The position numbers and the translations under genes are program-made. From assembly GCA_020632755.1 (NCBI GenBank), contig JACKEY010000020.1, forward strand, positions 1-64,000: 64,000 nt of DNA, given 5' to 3'. The stretch comes from Alphaproteobacteria bacterium. GTDB taxonomy: Bacteria > Myxococcota_A > UBA796 > UBA2385. This document shows, in pieces, positions 48,634-58,604 of this stretch; the first letter of the stretch is position 1; each line of letters opens with the position of its first letter. The notes below the pieces were generated by a model, which made no database searches, had not been told where the DNA came from, and saw only the letters and a list, made by a program, of their open reading frames with translations.

Positions 48634-51570
48634 ATGCTCGCGCTCATCGCCCTCGGCCTGCCTGCCCTCGCTTTCTCCCCCGACGCCGACACCCACATCG
48701 GGGTCGAGCCGACCCGCGTGTACCGGACCCACCTCGAAGTCCAGCGGCTGTGGCGCAACGGCGCGGCCTGGCAGGCCTTCGTCGACGGCGACGGCCAGGG
48801 CTGGCAGGCGCGGTTCGACGAGCGCACCGGGCTGCCGCTGTCGGCCTGGGGTCCGCCGATCCTGCTCGGCCAGCTGGACTCGGCCCAGGCCGTGGACGCC
48901 GCGCTGTACGACTTCTTCTCGCGCAACCCCGGGCTGATCGGCGTGCCGGTCGACGAGCTCGCCCTGCGCGCGGTGCACTTCGACGAAGCCCGCCAGGCCT
49001 GGTCGGTGCAGCTGGCCCACGTGGTCAGCGGCCCCCAGGCCGACGCCGGCGGCTTCGACCCCGGCGTGGACACCGACGCGGCCACGGCCCTGTCGATGGC
49101 CCTCGACCCGCTGGGCATCGGCGGCGCGCTGGCCGACGACGCCATCGACTTCACGCCCGTGCTCGACGCCAGCGGTGTCGACGTGTGGCGCGGCGGCGTG
49201 CAGGTCTTCGTCCGCAACGGCGCCATCCAGATGATCCAGGTGCAGACGCACCCCGGCGCCGCCGACGTCCAGGACGACCCGGTCGTGGGCGCGCCCGAAG
49301 CGGTCGAGGTCGCCATCGCCGACGGCCCCGAGCCGGCTGCGGACCACCAGGTCGAAGGCGCCCGCCTGGTCGTGCTGCCGATCGAGAAGTGGGGCATCGG
49401 CGTGGACGCGCCCTTCGGCCAGACCGGCACCGGGCTGGACTACGTGCTGGCCTGGGAGGTGCGCACCCGCACGACCGCTCCCGTGGGCCTGTGGGTCGGC
49501 TTCGTCGACGCCACCACCGGCGAGCTGCTGCACGTCTACAACGAGGTCCGCTACGTGCAGGGCACCGTGTCGGGCCAGCACGACGTGCGCACGGTGGACG
49601 GCGAGATGATGGTCAGCCCGCTGCCGAACCTGCGGGTCAGCAGCGGCTCGAGCAGCGTCTACACCGACGTCGACGGCGCCTACGACATCTCCGGCAGCAC
49701 CGCGACCGCCGAGCTCCGGGGCTCGCAGGTGCGCGTCGTGAACAACACCGGTGGCGAAGGCGAGCTCGACCTGACCGGCGGCGATCAGGTCTTCAAGGAC
49801 GACGACGCCACCCAGGCCGAGATCGACAGCTACGTCTTCCTGGAACAGGTCATCGACTGGAAGCAGACCCACGCCCCCGACGTGCGCTTCGACGGCGTGC
49901 TGCGGTCCAACGTGAACCTCAACAGCACCTGCAACGCCTACTTCGACGGGTCGGTCAACTTCTACAAGTCCGGCGACGGCTGCAACAACACCGGCCGCAT
50001 CGCCGACGTGAACTACCACGAGTGGGGCCACGGCTTTCACTACTACAGCCTGACCAGCGGCAGCTTCGACGGGTCCATGTCCGAAGGCATCGCCGACGTC
50101 GTCGCCTTCTTCATGACCGGCGACAGCACCATCGCGCCCTACTTCATGACCAACGGCTCGGGCATCCGGGACGTGGCCCCCAACCGCAGCTACCCGGGCG
50201 ACGTCACCGGCGAGGTGCACGCCGACGGGCTCATCTACGCCGGCGCCGTGTGGGACCTGTGGGACCTGCTCGAGGACGAGTACGGCGCCGACGTCGGCTA
50301 CGAGACCGCGATCGACATCTTCGCCCAGGGCATCAAGTCGGGCCCGACCCTGGCCAACGCCTACGACGCGACGGTGCTCGGCGACGACGACGACAACGAC
50401 CTGAGCAACGGCACGCCGCACCAGTGCCTGATCCTGGAGGCCTTCCAGGCCCACGGCCTGAGCCCGGCCGGCGGCGAAGGCGCCCTGATGCTGCTGGACC
50501 ACGAAGCGCTGGGCAACCAGCCGGTGAGCGCGTCGGAGTACGCCATCAGCGGCGACCTGCTGAACCTGGCGCCCGAGTGCAACGACTTCAGCCTGGCCGA
50601 GGGGCTCGTGCACTACAGCACCGACGGCGGCGAGACCTGGGCCACGGCACCGCTGACCGCCGCGGGCGAAGGCGTGCAAGGCGCGATCCCCGCCCAGCCC
50701 GCCGGCACGGTGGTCCACTACTACCTGACCGCCAAGGGCGCCGACGGCACCGAGGTCGGCAGCCCCTCCGGCAAGTCGATCAACCCCTACAGCTTCGTCG
50801 TCGGCGAGATGGTCCAGCTCTACTGCGAGGACTTCGAGGCCGACGACGGCGGCTACCTCAGCGAGCTGCTCGACGGCGCCGACGAGCTCGGCGCCAACGA
50901 CTGGATGTGGGGCACGCCCCGCGGCATGGGCGGCGACCCCGACTTCGCCTTCAGCGGCGACAAGGTCTGGGGCAACGACCTGGGCGGCGGCAACTACAAC
51001 GGCGAGTACCAGAACGACAAGCACAACCGCCTGTCCAGCACGGGCATCGACGTGTCCGGCCACGACACCGTCGTGCTGCAGTTCCGGCGCTGGCTCAACG
51101 TCGAGGACGGCTACTGGGATCACGCCCGCGTGGTCATGGTCGGCGCCGACGACGGCGACGATCGCATCGTGTGGGCCAACTTCGGCAGCAGCGGCGGCGA
51201 GAGCGTCGACCACGAGGACCACCACCAGGACGACCAGTGGACCCTGCACAGCCAGACCCTGGACGTCGCCGGCATGAACGAGCTGATCGTCGGCTGGGAC
51301 ATCGTCAGTGACGGCGGCCTGACCTTCGGCGGCTGGACCATCGACGACGTCTGCGTCTACGCGGTCGAAGGCGCCGAGAACCCCGGTGACGGCGGCAACG
51401 GCGGCAGCGACAGCGGACTCGGCGGGGCCGACGCGGGTGCCGACGGCGGCGACGACTGGACGGTCGAGAAGGGCGGCTGCAGCTGCAGCGCCTCTCCGGC
51501 GGCGGCGCCCGGCTTCGGCCTGGCGGGCCTGGCCCTCGGCCTGCTGGCCCTGGTCCGCCGGCGGAAGTGA
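48634..51570 (+). CDS. Secreted zinc metalloprotease (HEWGH) with MYXO-CTERM
   Basis: The 978-residue precursor has a weak signal peptide (MLALIALGLPALAF) and a long propeptide-like N-terminal region (about 20-330). It carries the zinc motif NYHEWGHGFHYY with His462, Glu463 and His466. The third ligand candidate is Glu484 in GSMSEGIADVVAFFMTGD, the gluzincin arrangement as in M36/fungalysin and related families. Beta-rich domains follow, including AEGLVHYSTDGGETW and a jelly-roll like the immune-inhibitor-A C-terminus (DFEADDGGYLSELL, NVEDGYWDHARVVMVGAD). The tail GGCSCSASPAAAPGF, hydrophobic helix and RRRK is MYXO-CTERM. It should be surface-held and later released. A small TPR gene overlaps its stop. 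Confidence 0.88.
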   Translation: MLALIALGLPALAFSPDADTHIGVEPTRVYRTHLEVQRLWRNGAAWQAFVDGDGQGWQARFDERTGLPLSAWGPPILLGQLDSAQAVDAALYDFFSRNPGLIGVPVDELALRAVHFDEARQAWSVQLAHVVSGPQADAGGFDPGVDTDAATALSMALDPLGIGGALADDAIDFTPVLDASGVDVWRGGVQVFVRNGAIQMIQVQTHPGAADVQDDPVVGAPEAVEVAIADGPEPAADHQVEGARLVVLPIEKWGIGVDAPFGQTGTGLDYVLAWEVRTRTTAPVGLWVGFVDATTGELLHVYNEVRYVQGTVSGQHDVRTVDGEMMVSPLPNLRVSSGSSSVYTDVDGAYDISGSTATAELRGSQVRVVNNTGGEGELDLTGGDQVFKDDDATQAEIDSYVFLEQVIDWKQTHAPDVRFDGVLRSNVNLNSTCNAYFDGSVNFYKSGDGCNNTGRIADVNYHEWGHGFHYYSLTSGSFDGSMSEGIADVVAFFMTGDSTIAPYFMTNGSGIRDVAPNRSYPGDVTGEVHADGLIYAGAVWDLWDLLEDEYGADVGYETAIDIFAQGIKSGPTLANAYDATVLGDDDDNDLSNGTPHQCLILEAFQAHGLSPAGGEGALMLLDHEALGNQPVSASEYAISGDLLNLAPECNDFSLAEGLVHYSTDGGETWATAPLTAAGEGVQGAIPAQPAGTVVHYYLTAKGADGTEVGSPSGKSINPYSFVVGEMVQLYCEDFEADDGGYLSELLDGADELGANDWMWGTPRGMGGDPDFAFSGDKVWGNDLGGGNYNGEYQNDKHNRLSSTGIDVSGHDTVVLQFRRWLNVEDGYWDHARVVMVGADDGDDRIVWANFGSSGGESVDHEDHHQDDQWTLHSQTLDVAGMNELIVGWDIVSDGGLTFGGWTIDDVCVYAVEGAENPGDGGNGGSDSGLGGADAGADGGDDWTVEKGGCSCSASPAAAPGFGLAGLALGLLALVRRRK

Positions 51571-52181
51571 GCGCCCTCCTGCTGGCCCTGGCGCTCGCCC
51601 TGCCGGCGGGCGCCACCCGGGACCCGGTGCCCTACCGCCAGGACCTGGCGCGGCGGGTGGCGGCCTCGGCCGAGGCGCTCAACCTGCGGGGCAAGCACCA
51701 GGAAGCCATCGACCTGTGCCGCGAGCACGGGCGCCGGCTCGGCGTCGCCGCGGACGTGGCCTATGAAGAGGGCCTGGCGTGGAACGCGCTCGGCGAGAAG
51801 GGCAAGGCCCGCAAGGCCTACGGCGCGGCCATCGAAGCCGACCCGCGGCACGCCGCCGCCCGCTACGACCGGGCCGAGCTGCTCATCGAGGCCGGCGAGC
51901 TCGATGCGGCGGAGGAGGACCTGCTGGTCGCCGCCGAGGAGCGCAGCGACCACTGGGCGGCCTTCTTCCGGCTGGCCGAGCTGGCCGCCCGACGGGGCGA
52001 CGCCGACGGCTTCGAGCGGTTCATGATGGAGGCGGTCCGCAACGGCTGGGACCTGCGGTCGGTGGTGACCGATCCCGACTGGAAGGGCTTCGCCAGGGAC
52101 CCGGAGCTCGGCGCGGTGCTCAAGCGCGTCGCGACCGTGTACTACGACGTGGCCGTCTACGAGGCGCTGATCGCCGAGTAG
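51567..52181 (+). CDS. Exported TPR protein
   Basis: The 204-residue protein begins at a GTG overlapping the protease stop by four bases (GTGA). It has a signal peptide (SALLLALALALPAGA) and a set of TPR-like helices: LNLRGKHQEAIDLCREHGRR, YEEGLAWNALGEKGKARKAY and YDRAELLIEAGELDAAEEDL. The overlap suggests co-translation with the protease, so it might help its export or surface handling; that is inference. No further domain is present. Confidence 0.72.
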   Translation: MSALLLALALALPAGATRDPVPYRQDLARRVAASAEALNLRGKHQEAIDLCREHGRRLGVAADVAYEEGLAWNALGEKGKARKAYGAAIEADPRHAAARYDRAELLIEAGELDAAEEDLLVAAEERSDHWAAFFRLAELAARRGDADGFERFMMEAVRNGWDLRSVVTDPDWKGFARDPELGAVLKRVATVYYDVAVYEALIAE

Positions 52182-52211
52182 GGCGCCTCGCCCACGCCCC
52201 CGAGACGCAGC

Positions 52212-52244
52212 GCGGGCCCGAGGGGACACGCCCCCCGGGCCCGC
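52212..52244. terminator. Bidirectional GC hairpin between convergent genes
   Basis: GCGGGCCCG at 52212-52220 pairs perfectly with CGGGCCCGC at 52236-52244 across a 15-base loop (AGGGGACACGCCCCC). It lies between the ends of the convergent TPR gene (52181) and groEL (52267). No T-tract follows, so termination efficiency is uncertain; the position is the main support. Confidence 0.5.
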
Positions 52245-52266
52245 GGTGGTCAGAGACCCGGAGGTC

Positions 52267-53859
<1,593 letters not shown>

Positions 53860-53938
53860 GTGTGCCTCCTTGGTTTCAGTCGGATGATGAGAAGGGAAGA
53901 GGGGGAGGGGTTGCGGATCCGGTCGATCAGCGGGACAC

Positions 53939-54232
53939 TCAGTCCTCGATGATCCCCAGGATGTCGTCCTCGCGCAGGATCAGGCGATCCTCACCGTCGA
54001 TCTTGATCTCGGTCCCGGCGTACTTGCCGAAGACCACCTTGTCGCCGACCTTCACGGTCAGCTCGGTCACGCCGCCGTCGTCGGAGACGCGGCCGTTGCC
54101 GACGGCCAGGACCTCGCCCTGCACCGGCTTCTCCTTGCTGGCGGTCTCGGGCAGGAACAGGCCCGACGCGGTCTTGGTGGGCTCCTCGGAGCGCTTGACG
54201 AGGACACGATCGAAGAGGGGACGGATGTTCAT
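53939..54232 (-). CDS. groS: Co-chaperonin GroES
   Basis: The 97-residue protein has the GroES pattern MNIRPLFDRVLVKRSEEPTK, the mobile loop TASGLFLPETASKEKP with the Leu-Phe-Leu anchor, and the closing DILGIIED. GGAGGATGAGCC precedes the ATG. It is the first gene of the groESL operon. A candidate housekeeping promoter lies about 175 bp upstream. Confidence 0.98.
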   Translation of the reverse strand: MNIRPLFDRVLVKRSEEPTKTASGLFLPETASKEKPVQGEVLAVGNGRVSDDGGVTELTVKVGDKVVFGKYAGTEIKIDGEDRLILREDDILGIIED

Positions 54233-54404
54233 GGCTCATCCTCCAGGGGAGTGGGGTTGGCTCGGTAGGAACGCCCTCCGGGGGGACCCCGGGGACGCGG
54301 AAGGTGCGTCTTGCAGGACGGGTGCAGGGAGACAGGGCGTCTCGCGCTCCGTCGAGGACGGAAGGGCGCTCGCAGGTGCGGGCCCGATCCGCCGGCTCGG
54401 CGCA

Positions 54405-54432
54405 GGACTAGTCACATCGGGCAGGGGGTCAA
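54405..54432 (-). promoter_or_regulatory. Candidate sigma-70-type promoter for groES
   Basis: On the minus strand TTGACC (54432-54427) and TAGTCC (54410-54405) are separated by 16 bp. The leader to groES would be about 170 nt. A heat-shock sigma-32 match and a CIRCE palindrome were looked for and not found. The call is weak because such boxes occur often in this DNA. Confidence 0.33.
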
Positions 54433-54519
54433 GCGAGGGCCACGACAATTCGTGCCTTCCGACACGGAACCCCCGCCGCCATCGTGATCTCGGAGAACCA
54501 CGACCGCACAGGAGGCGAC

Positions 54520-55215
54520 ATGGGCCGAGACCCCCACGACCGTGATGCCCCGGTCCGCCTGGACCACGAACCGAGGGCGAGCCTGGACCGCGAGTCCGAC
54601 AACCTGTTCGACTTCTTCCTCGATCACGTCGAGCAGGCCGTCGTCGGCAACGCCGCGCCCGTCAGCGAGGAGAGCGTCTGGTACCTGACGAGCCTGCTCG
54701 TCGACCGGTCGCGGCCCGACGAGTCCGAGCAGCCCGACACCCTCGTCGAGCTGCACCTGCAGGCCCGCACCGGCGACCGCAGCACCGCGATCCGCGCCTA
54801 CCGGCACCTGGGCGACCGGGCGCTCTACGTCAGCGGCTTCTTCCGCCAGAGCCTGGCCCGCAAGCTGGTCAGCCGGAAGTACTACCTGGACATGGGCGCC
54901 GCGGCCTACGACAGCCTGGCCGGGCTCCTGCGCGCCGCCGGCTTCGGCGGGGCCGCCCTGGTCGGGGACGGCGGCGGCGGCAGCAAGGGCCTGGACGGCA
55001 TCTACGACGAGCTGGCCCACGCCTTCGAGAGCTGCAGCGAGGTGCTCGGCGAGGTCTGCGAGACCGTCCGCGAGCAGGCCCGGGGCGAGCTGTCCGACGC
55101 CGACATCCTGGCGCTCTACGAGGAGTGGCAGGCCACCGGCAGCCCGCGCATCGCCAACAAGCTCGCCCGGCTGGGCCTGGTCCCCGCCGGAGCCCTTCCC
55201 GCCGGGAGCGCCTGA
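54520..55215 (+). CDS. Conserved uncharacterised cytoplasmic protein (first of a coupled pair)
   Basis: The 231-residue protein starts at an ATG preceded by CAGGAGGCGAC, which decides against the in-frame ATG at 54484. The core contains TLVELHLQARTGDRSTAIRA, RHLGDRALYVSGFFRQSLAR and KYYLDMGAAAYDSLAGLLRA, a pattern I recall from conserved hypothetical proteins of Gram-negative bacteria, often annotated without function. No signal or membrane segment. The GTG of the next gene follows the stop directly, so the two are probably co-translated. Confidence 0.7.
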   Translation: MGRDPHDRDAPVRLDHEPRASLDRESDNLFDFFLDHVEQAVVGNAAPVSEESVWYLTSLLVDRSRPDESEQPDTLVELHLQARTGDRSTAIRAYRHLGDRALYVSGFFRQSLARKLVSRKYYLDMGAAAYDSLAGLLRAAGFGGAALVGDGGGGSKGLDGIYDELAHAFESCSEVLGEVCETVREQARGELSDADILALYEEWQATGSPRIANKLARLGLVPAGALPAGSA

Positions 55216-55833
55216 GTGCTGGCCCTCGTCCAGCGGCAGCTGCAGGCGCTGTACCGGGTGGATGCCCCGGAGATCGGCCCCTTCCTGATGAACGAGGCGC
55301 AGCTCGACGAGGTGCTGGGCGAGGACCGGCGCCCGGCCGACGAGTGGGTGCTGGTGCGGCAGGAGGACGATGCCCTGGACCTGGGGGTGTTCATCGCCGA
55401 CAGCCACCTGCAGGCGCTTTCAAGCGTGGCCCACCTCGCCGAGGCTGCCCACGCCTGCTTCCGCGCCCTGTGCGCCGCGGTCGAGGGCGTGAGCCACTTC
55501 CTGCTGCTCGTCGACCGGGCGCAGCGCGGAGAGCCTGTGTCGATGCTCGAGCTCGAGACCCAGGCCGAGGTCGACAAGTACCTCACCGCCGCGCTGCACC
55601 AGCCGGAGCGCCGGGCCGAGTGGAGCCGTCGCTTGTTCGACGATGCCGCCCTCGCCGACGGCCTCTCCCCCGACGAGCAGCACCGCTACACCGAGGCGGC
55701 GCGGCTGGCCCGGGCCTGGGTCGGCCAGCTCGAGCGCCTGCCCCACACCCAGGCGATCATCGACCAGCAGCGGGACTTCTGGCGGCAGAGCGGGCACCGT
55801 CGCATGCAGCGGCTGCGGGCGCTGGCAGGCTGA
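55216..55833 (+). CDS. Conserved uncharacterised cytoplasmic protein (second of a coupled pair)
   Basis: The 205-residue product starts GTG immediately after the previous TGA. It contains PFLMNEAQLDEVLGEDRRPA, VEGVSHFLLLVDRAQRGEPV and SMLELETQAEVDKYLTAALH. The latter looks like a helical hairpin conserved with its partner in some Gram-negatives. No membrane segment or enzyme motif is seen. Its tight linkage suggests the two form a complex. Function unknown. Confidence 0.68.
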   Translation: MLALVQRQLQALYRVDAPEIGPFLMNEAQLDEVLGEDRRPADEWVLVRQEDDALDLGVFIADSHLQALSSVAHLAEAAHACFRALCAAVEGVSHFLLLVDRAQRGEPVSMLELETQAEVDKYLTAALHQPERRAEWSRRLFDDAALADGLSPDEQHRYTEAARLARAWVGQLERLPHTQAIIDQQRDFWRQSGHRRMQRLRALAG

Positions 55834-55864
55834 GCGCCGGCGGTCTCCGCGGCCGTGGCGCCGG

Positions 55865-55893
55865 TTGACGGGCGCTTGCGCCGCCAATAGGGA
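55865..55893 (+). promoter_or_regulatory. Candidate promoter upstream of rpoZ
   Basis: TTGACG at 55865-55870 and TAGGGA at 55888-55893 are 17 bp apart, and the rpoZ start is about 110 bp downstream. The remaining gap up to 56003 includes CTGGAGGG just before the start, a usable ribosome-binding site. Confidence 0.42.
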
Positions 55894-56003
55894 GGTCCGC
55901 TGTCAGGCCGGATCCGTGCGCCGCGTGTGTCTCGCGGCTGCCTGCTTCCGGAGACTGTCCAGCGGGAGACCGCTGGGAACCTCGAACATCCCCTGGAGGG
56001 ACC

Positions 56004-56342
56004 GTGGCCCGCATCACCGTCGAGGACTGCCTCGAAGAGATCCCCAACCGCTTCTCGCTGGTGCTCATCGCCGCCGAGCGGACCAAGCAGCTCGTCCAGG
56101 GCGAGCGCTGCCTGATCGAAGACGACCGGACCAACAAGGAAGTCGTCACCGCCCTGCGCGAAGTCGCCGCCGGCGTGATCAAGGCCGACCTCTCCTCCTT
56201 CGACGAGAACGAGCACCTGCGCTCCTTCGCCGGCCCGACCACCCACGCTGATCTGCCGCCGGTGGCCGACGACGACCTGCCGCCGGAAGCCGACGACGAC
56301 CTGCCGCCGGACGCCGACGACGACCTGCCGCCCGAAGCCTGA
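56004..56342 (+). CDS. rpoZ: RNA polymerase omega subunit with repeat tail
   Basis: The 112-residue protein starts at a GTG and has the omega fold signature MARITVEDCLEEIPNRFSLV then LIAAERTKQL and NKEVVTALREVAAG. It helps assemble the RNA polymerase beta' subunit. After about residue 85 the sequence becomes three tandem eight-residue units (ADDDLPPE, ADDDLPPD, ADDDLPPE), encoded by a nearly exact 24-bp repeat. Such an acidic repeat tail is not part of the standard omega protein, which is about 70-90 residues long. Confidence 0.93.
   Translation: MARITVEDCLEEIPNRFSLVLIAAERTKQLVQGERCLIEDDRTNKEVVTALREVAAGVIKADLSSFDENEHLRSFAGPTTHADLPPVADDDLPPEADDDLPPDADDDLPPEA
56262..56340 (+). repeat. Three 24-bp tandem repeats in the rpoZ 3' end
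   Basis: GCCGACGACGACCTGCCGCC plus four bases (GGAA, GGAC, CGAA) occurs three times in a row and codes for ADDDLPPE/D. It sits at the end of the rpoZ coding sequence and ends next to the stop codon. Confidence 0.85.
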
Positions 56343-56406
56343 GCCTCCCTCCCCCTGACCCGCGCCGGCAGGCCGCTTCCGGCCGCCCGCGGACCTGGAG
56401 ACCCCC

Positions 56407-56610
56407 ATGGACAAGCCCGCCCACCTGTTCGACCGTCGCACGGTCAAGCGCAACATGGCCGCCGGCCTGATCACCAAGGACGAGTACCAGGCCTGGCTCG
56501 ACAGCCTGGACGACTGCGGCGACAGCGTCGTCGTGTCCGACGTGAAGTTCGAGCACCGCGCGCGGTTCGACCACACCGCGTCCGGCTACACGGACGCCGA
56601 CGACGACTGA
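56407..56610 (+). CDS. Small acidic protein, 67 residues
   Basis: The product (MDKPAHLFDRRTVKRNMAAG onward) starts 64 bp after rpoZ at an ATG with CTGGAG seven bases before it. It has a short helix (NMAAGLITKDEYQAWLDSL) and a very acidic C-terminus with HTASGYTDADDD. Codon use matches the neighbours. It resembles small conserved proteins found near rpoZ in some deltaproteobacteria, but I cannot name it. Confidence 0.65.
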   Translation: MDKPAHLFDRRTVKRNMAAGLITKDEYQAWLDSLDDCGDSVVVSDVKFEHRARFDHTASGYTDADDD

Positions 56611-56638
56611 GACGGCGCTCTCGCGCAGTCGCCGGGGA

Positions 56639-56665
56639 GAGGCGAGGACCTTAGGGTCTCTCGCC
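56639..56665 (+). terminator. Imperfect hairpin between the small ORF and hutU
   Basis: AGAGGCGAGGACC pairs with GGTCTCTCGCCTCT around TTAG with one bulge. It lies in the 80-bp gap between the small gene and hutU and could end the rpoZ transcript or regulate hutU. There is no clear T-tract. Confidence 0.35.
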
Positions 56666-56690
56666 TCTTCTCGTCTCCGGGAGCGTCGTC

Positions 56691-58343
56691 ATGAAGCGCG
56701 TCGTCCGGGCCGCCCGCGGCCCCGAGCTGTCCTGCAAGGGCTGGGTCCAGGAAGCCGCCCTGCGCATGCTGATGAACAACCTGGACCCGGAAGTGGCCGA
56801 GGACCCGGAGCACCTGGTCGTCTACGGCGGCACCGGCCGCGCGGCCCGGTCGTGGGAGGCCTTCGACGCCATCGTGGCCTCGCTGCGCCGCCTCGAGGAC
56901 GACGAGACGCTGCTGGTCCAGTCCGGCAAGCCCGTCGGCATCGTGAAGACCCACCGCGACGCGCCGCGGGTGCTCATCGCGAACAGCAACCTGGTCGGGA
57001 AGTGGGCCACCTGGGAGCACTTCCACGAGCTCGAGAAGAAGGGCCTGATGATGTACGGCCAGATGACGGCCGGCTCGTGGATCTACATCGGCACCCAGGG
57101 CATCCTGCAGGGCACCTACGAGACCTTCGCGGAAGCGGCCCGGCAGCACTTCGGCAGCGACCTGACCGGCCGGCTGGTGGTCACCGGCGGGCTCGGGGGC
57201 ATGGGCGGCGCCCAGCCGCTGGCCGCCACCATGAACAACGGCACCTTCCTGGGCTTCGAGGTCGACGCCGTGCGGGCCCGGCGGCGGGTCGAGACCGGCT
57301 ACCTCGACGAGGTCACCGACGACGTCGACCACGCGTTGGAGACCGTGCTCAAGTGGAAGGCGCAGGGCATCAACCGGTCGATGGGTCTCGTGATCAACGC
57401 GGCCGAGGGGCTCGAGATCCTCCTCGACCGCGACATCGTCCCCGACCTGCTGACCGACCAGACGAGCGCCCACGATCCGCTCAACGGCTACGTCCCGCGC
57501 GGCATGCCCCTCGCCGACGCCCTGGCGCTGCGTGTCTCCGACCCCGCCGAGTACGAGCGGCAGAGCATCGCGACCATGGCCGACCACGTCCGGGCGATGC
57601 TCGCGCTCCAGCAGCGCGGCGCCTGGACCTTCGACTACGGCAACAACCTGCGGGCCTTCGCCCAGCAGGGCGGCGTCGACAACGCCTTCGACTTCCCGGG
57701 CTTCGTGCCCGCCTACATCCGGCAGCTGTTCTGCGAGGGCAAGGGCCCGTTCCGGTGGGCGGCCCTGTCCGGCGACCCCCAGGACATCTTCGCGACCGAT
57801 CAGGTCATCCGCGAGCTGTTCCCCCACGACGAGGCGCTCAACCGCTGGCTGTTGCTGGCCGCCGAGCGCGTGCACTTCCAGGGGCTGCCGAGCCGCATCT
57901 GCTGGCTCGGCTACGGCGAGCGGGCGCGGGCCGGGCTGGCCTTCAACGAGCTGGTGCGCACCGGCCGGGTCAAGGCCCCCATCGTCATCGGTCGCGACCA
58001 CCTGGACTGCGGCAGCGTCGCCAGCCCCAACCGCGAGACGGAGGCCATGCAGGACGGCAGCGACGCCGTCGCCGACTGGCCGATCCTCAACGCGCTGGTC
58101 AACGCCGTGAACGGCGCGAGCTGGGTGAGCTTCCACCACGGGGGCGGCGTCGGCATGGGCTACTCGCTGCACGCCGGCCAGGTCATCGTCGCCGACGGCA
58201 CCGACGAAGCCGCGCGCCGCATCGAGCGCGTGCTGACGTCCGACCCGGCCATGGGCGTGTTCCGTCACGCCGACGCCGGCTACGACCGGGCCATCGAGGT
58301 CGCGCGCGAGCGTGGCGTGCGCATCCCGGGCATCACCGAGTAG
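56691..58343 (+). CDS. hutU: Urocanate hydratase
   Basis: The 550-residue protein is a full-length urocanase: ELSCKGWVQEAALRMLMNNL, YGGTGRAARSWEAFDAIV, the Gly-rich NAD site VVTGGLGGMGGAQPLAAT, LGYGERARAGLAFNELVR and GLPSRICWLGYG, which holds the catalytic Cys. It converts urocanate to imidazolonepropionate using NAD, the second step of histidine breakdown. No hutH, hutI, hutG or hutC gene lies near, so the other enzymes must be elsewhere. It is flanked upstream by the rpoZ group and followed by a convergent KH-protein gene 18 bp away. Confidence 0.97.
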   Translation: MKRVVRAARGPELSCKGWVQEAALRMLMNNLDPEVAEDPEHLVVYGGTGRAARSWEAFDAIVASLRRLEDDETLLVQSGKPVGIVKTHRDAPRVLIANSNLVGKWATWEHFHELEKKGLMMYGQMTAGSWIYIGTQGILQGTYETFAEAARQHFGSDLTGRLVVTGGLGGMGGAQPLAATMNNGTFLGFEVDAVRARRRVETGYLDEVTDDVDHALETVLKWKAQGINRSMGLVINAAEGLEILLDRDIVPDLLTDQTSAHDPLNGYVPRGMPLADALALRVSDPAEYERQSIATMADHVRAMLALQQRGAWTFDYGNNLRAFAQQGGVDNAFDFPGFVPAYIRQLFCEGKGPFRWAALSGDPQDIFATDQVIRELFPHDEALNRWLLLAAERVHFQGLPSRICWLGYGERARAGLAFNELVRTGRVKAPIVIGRDHLDCGSVASPNRETEAMQDGSDAVADWPILNALVNAVNGASWVSFHHGGGVGMGYSLHAGQVIVADGTDEAARRIERVLTSDPAMGVFRHADAGYDRAIEVARERGVRIPGITE

Positions 58344-58361
58344 CGCTCCCCCCGGGGCGGC

Positions 58362-58604
58362 TCAGCGGTCTTCGATGATCTCGACGACGTAGCGGGTCTT
58401 CTTCTTGCCGCCGATCGCGTGCACGAGCTTGCGGATCGCGTCCGCGTGCACGCCCTTCTTGCCGATGACCTTGCCGATGTCCTCGCGCGCGACGTGCAGC
58501 TCGAGCACGCTGCTGTGGGCGCCCTGCACCTCGTTGACGTGGACCTGGTCGGGGTGATCGACCAGCGCCTTCACGATTTCCTCGATCAGTTCGCGCACTT
58601 CCAT
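58362..58604 (-). CDS. khpA: KH-domain RNA-binding protein (KhpA/YlqC-like)
   Basis: The 80-residue protein is a single type II KH domain with the GxxG loop in REDIGKVIGKKGVHADAIRK. It matches the KhpA family in size and N-terminus (VRELIEEIVKALVDHPDQVH). Such proteins bind RNA with KhpB or alone. The usual neighbours (rpsP, rimM, trmD) are absent, which is unusual. The gene is the first on this strand after the 372-bp gap. Confidence 0.83.
   Translation of the reverse strand: MEVRELIEEIVKALVDHPDQVHVNEVQGAHSSVLELHVAREDIGKVIGKKGVHADAIRKLVHAIGGKKKTRYVVEIIEDR

Noticed and set aside
54233..54519. CIRCE element (TTAGCACTC-N9-GAGTGCTAA) or sigma-32 promoter upstream of groES.
   Set aside because: Neither pattern can be found in this gap on either strand; only a weak housekeeping-type match is present.
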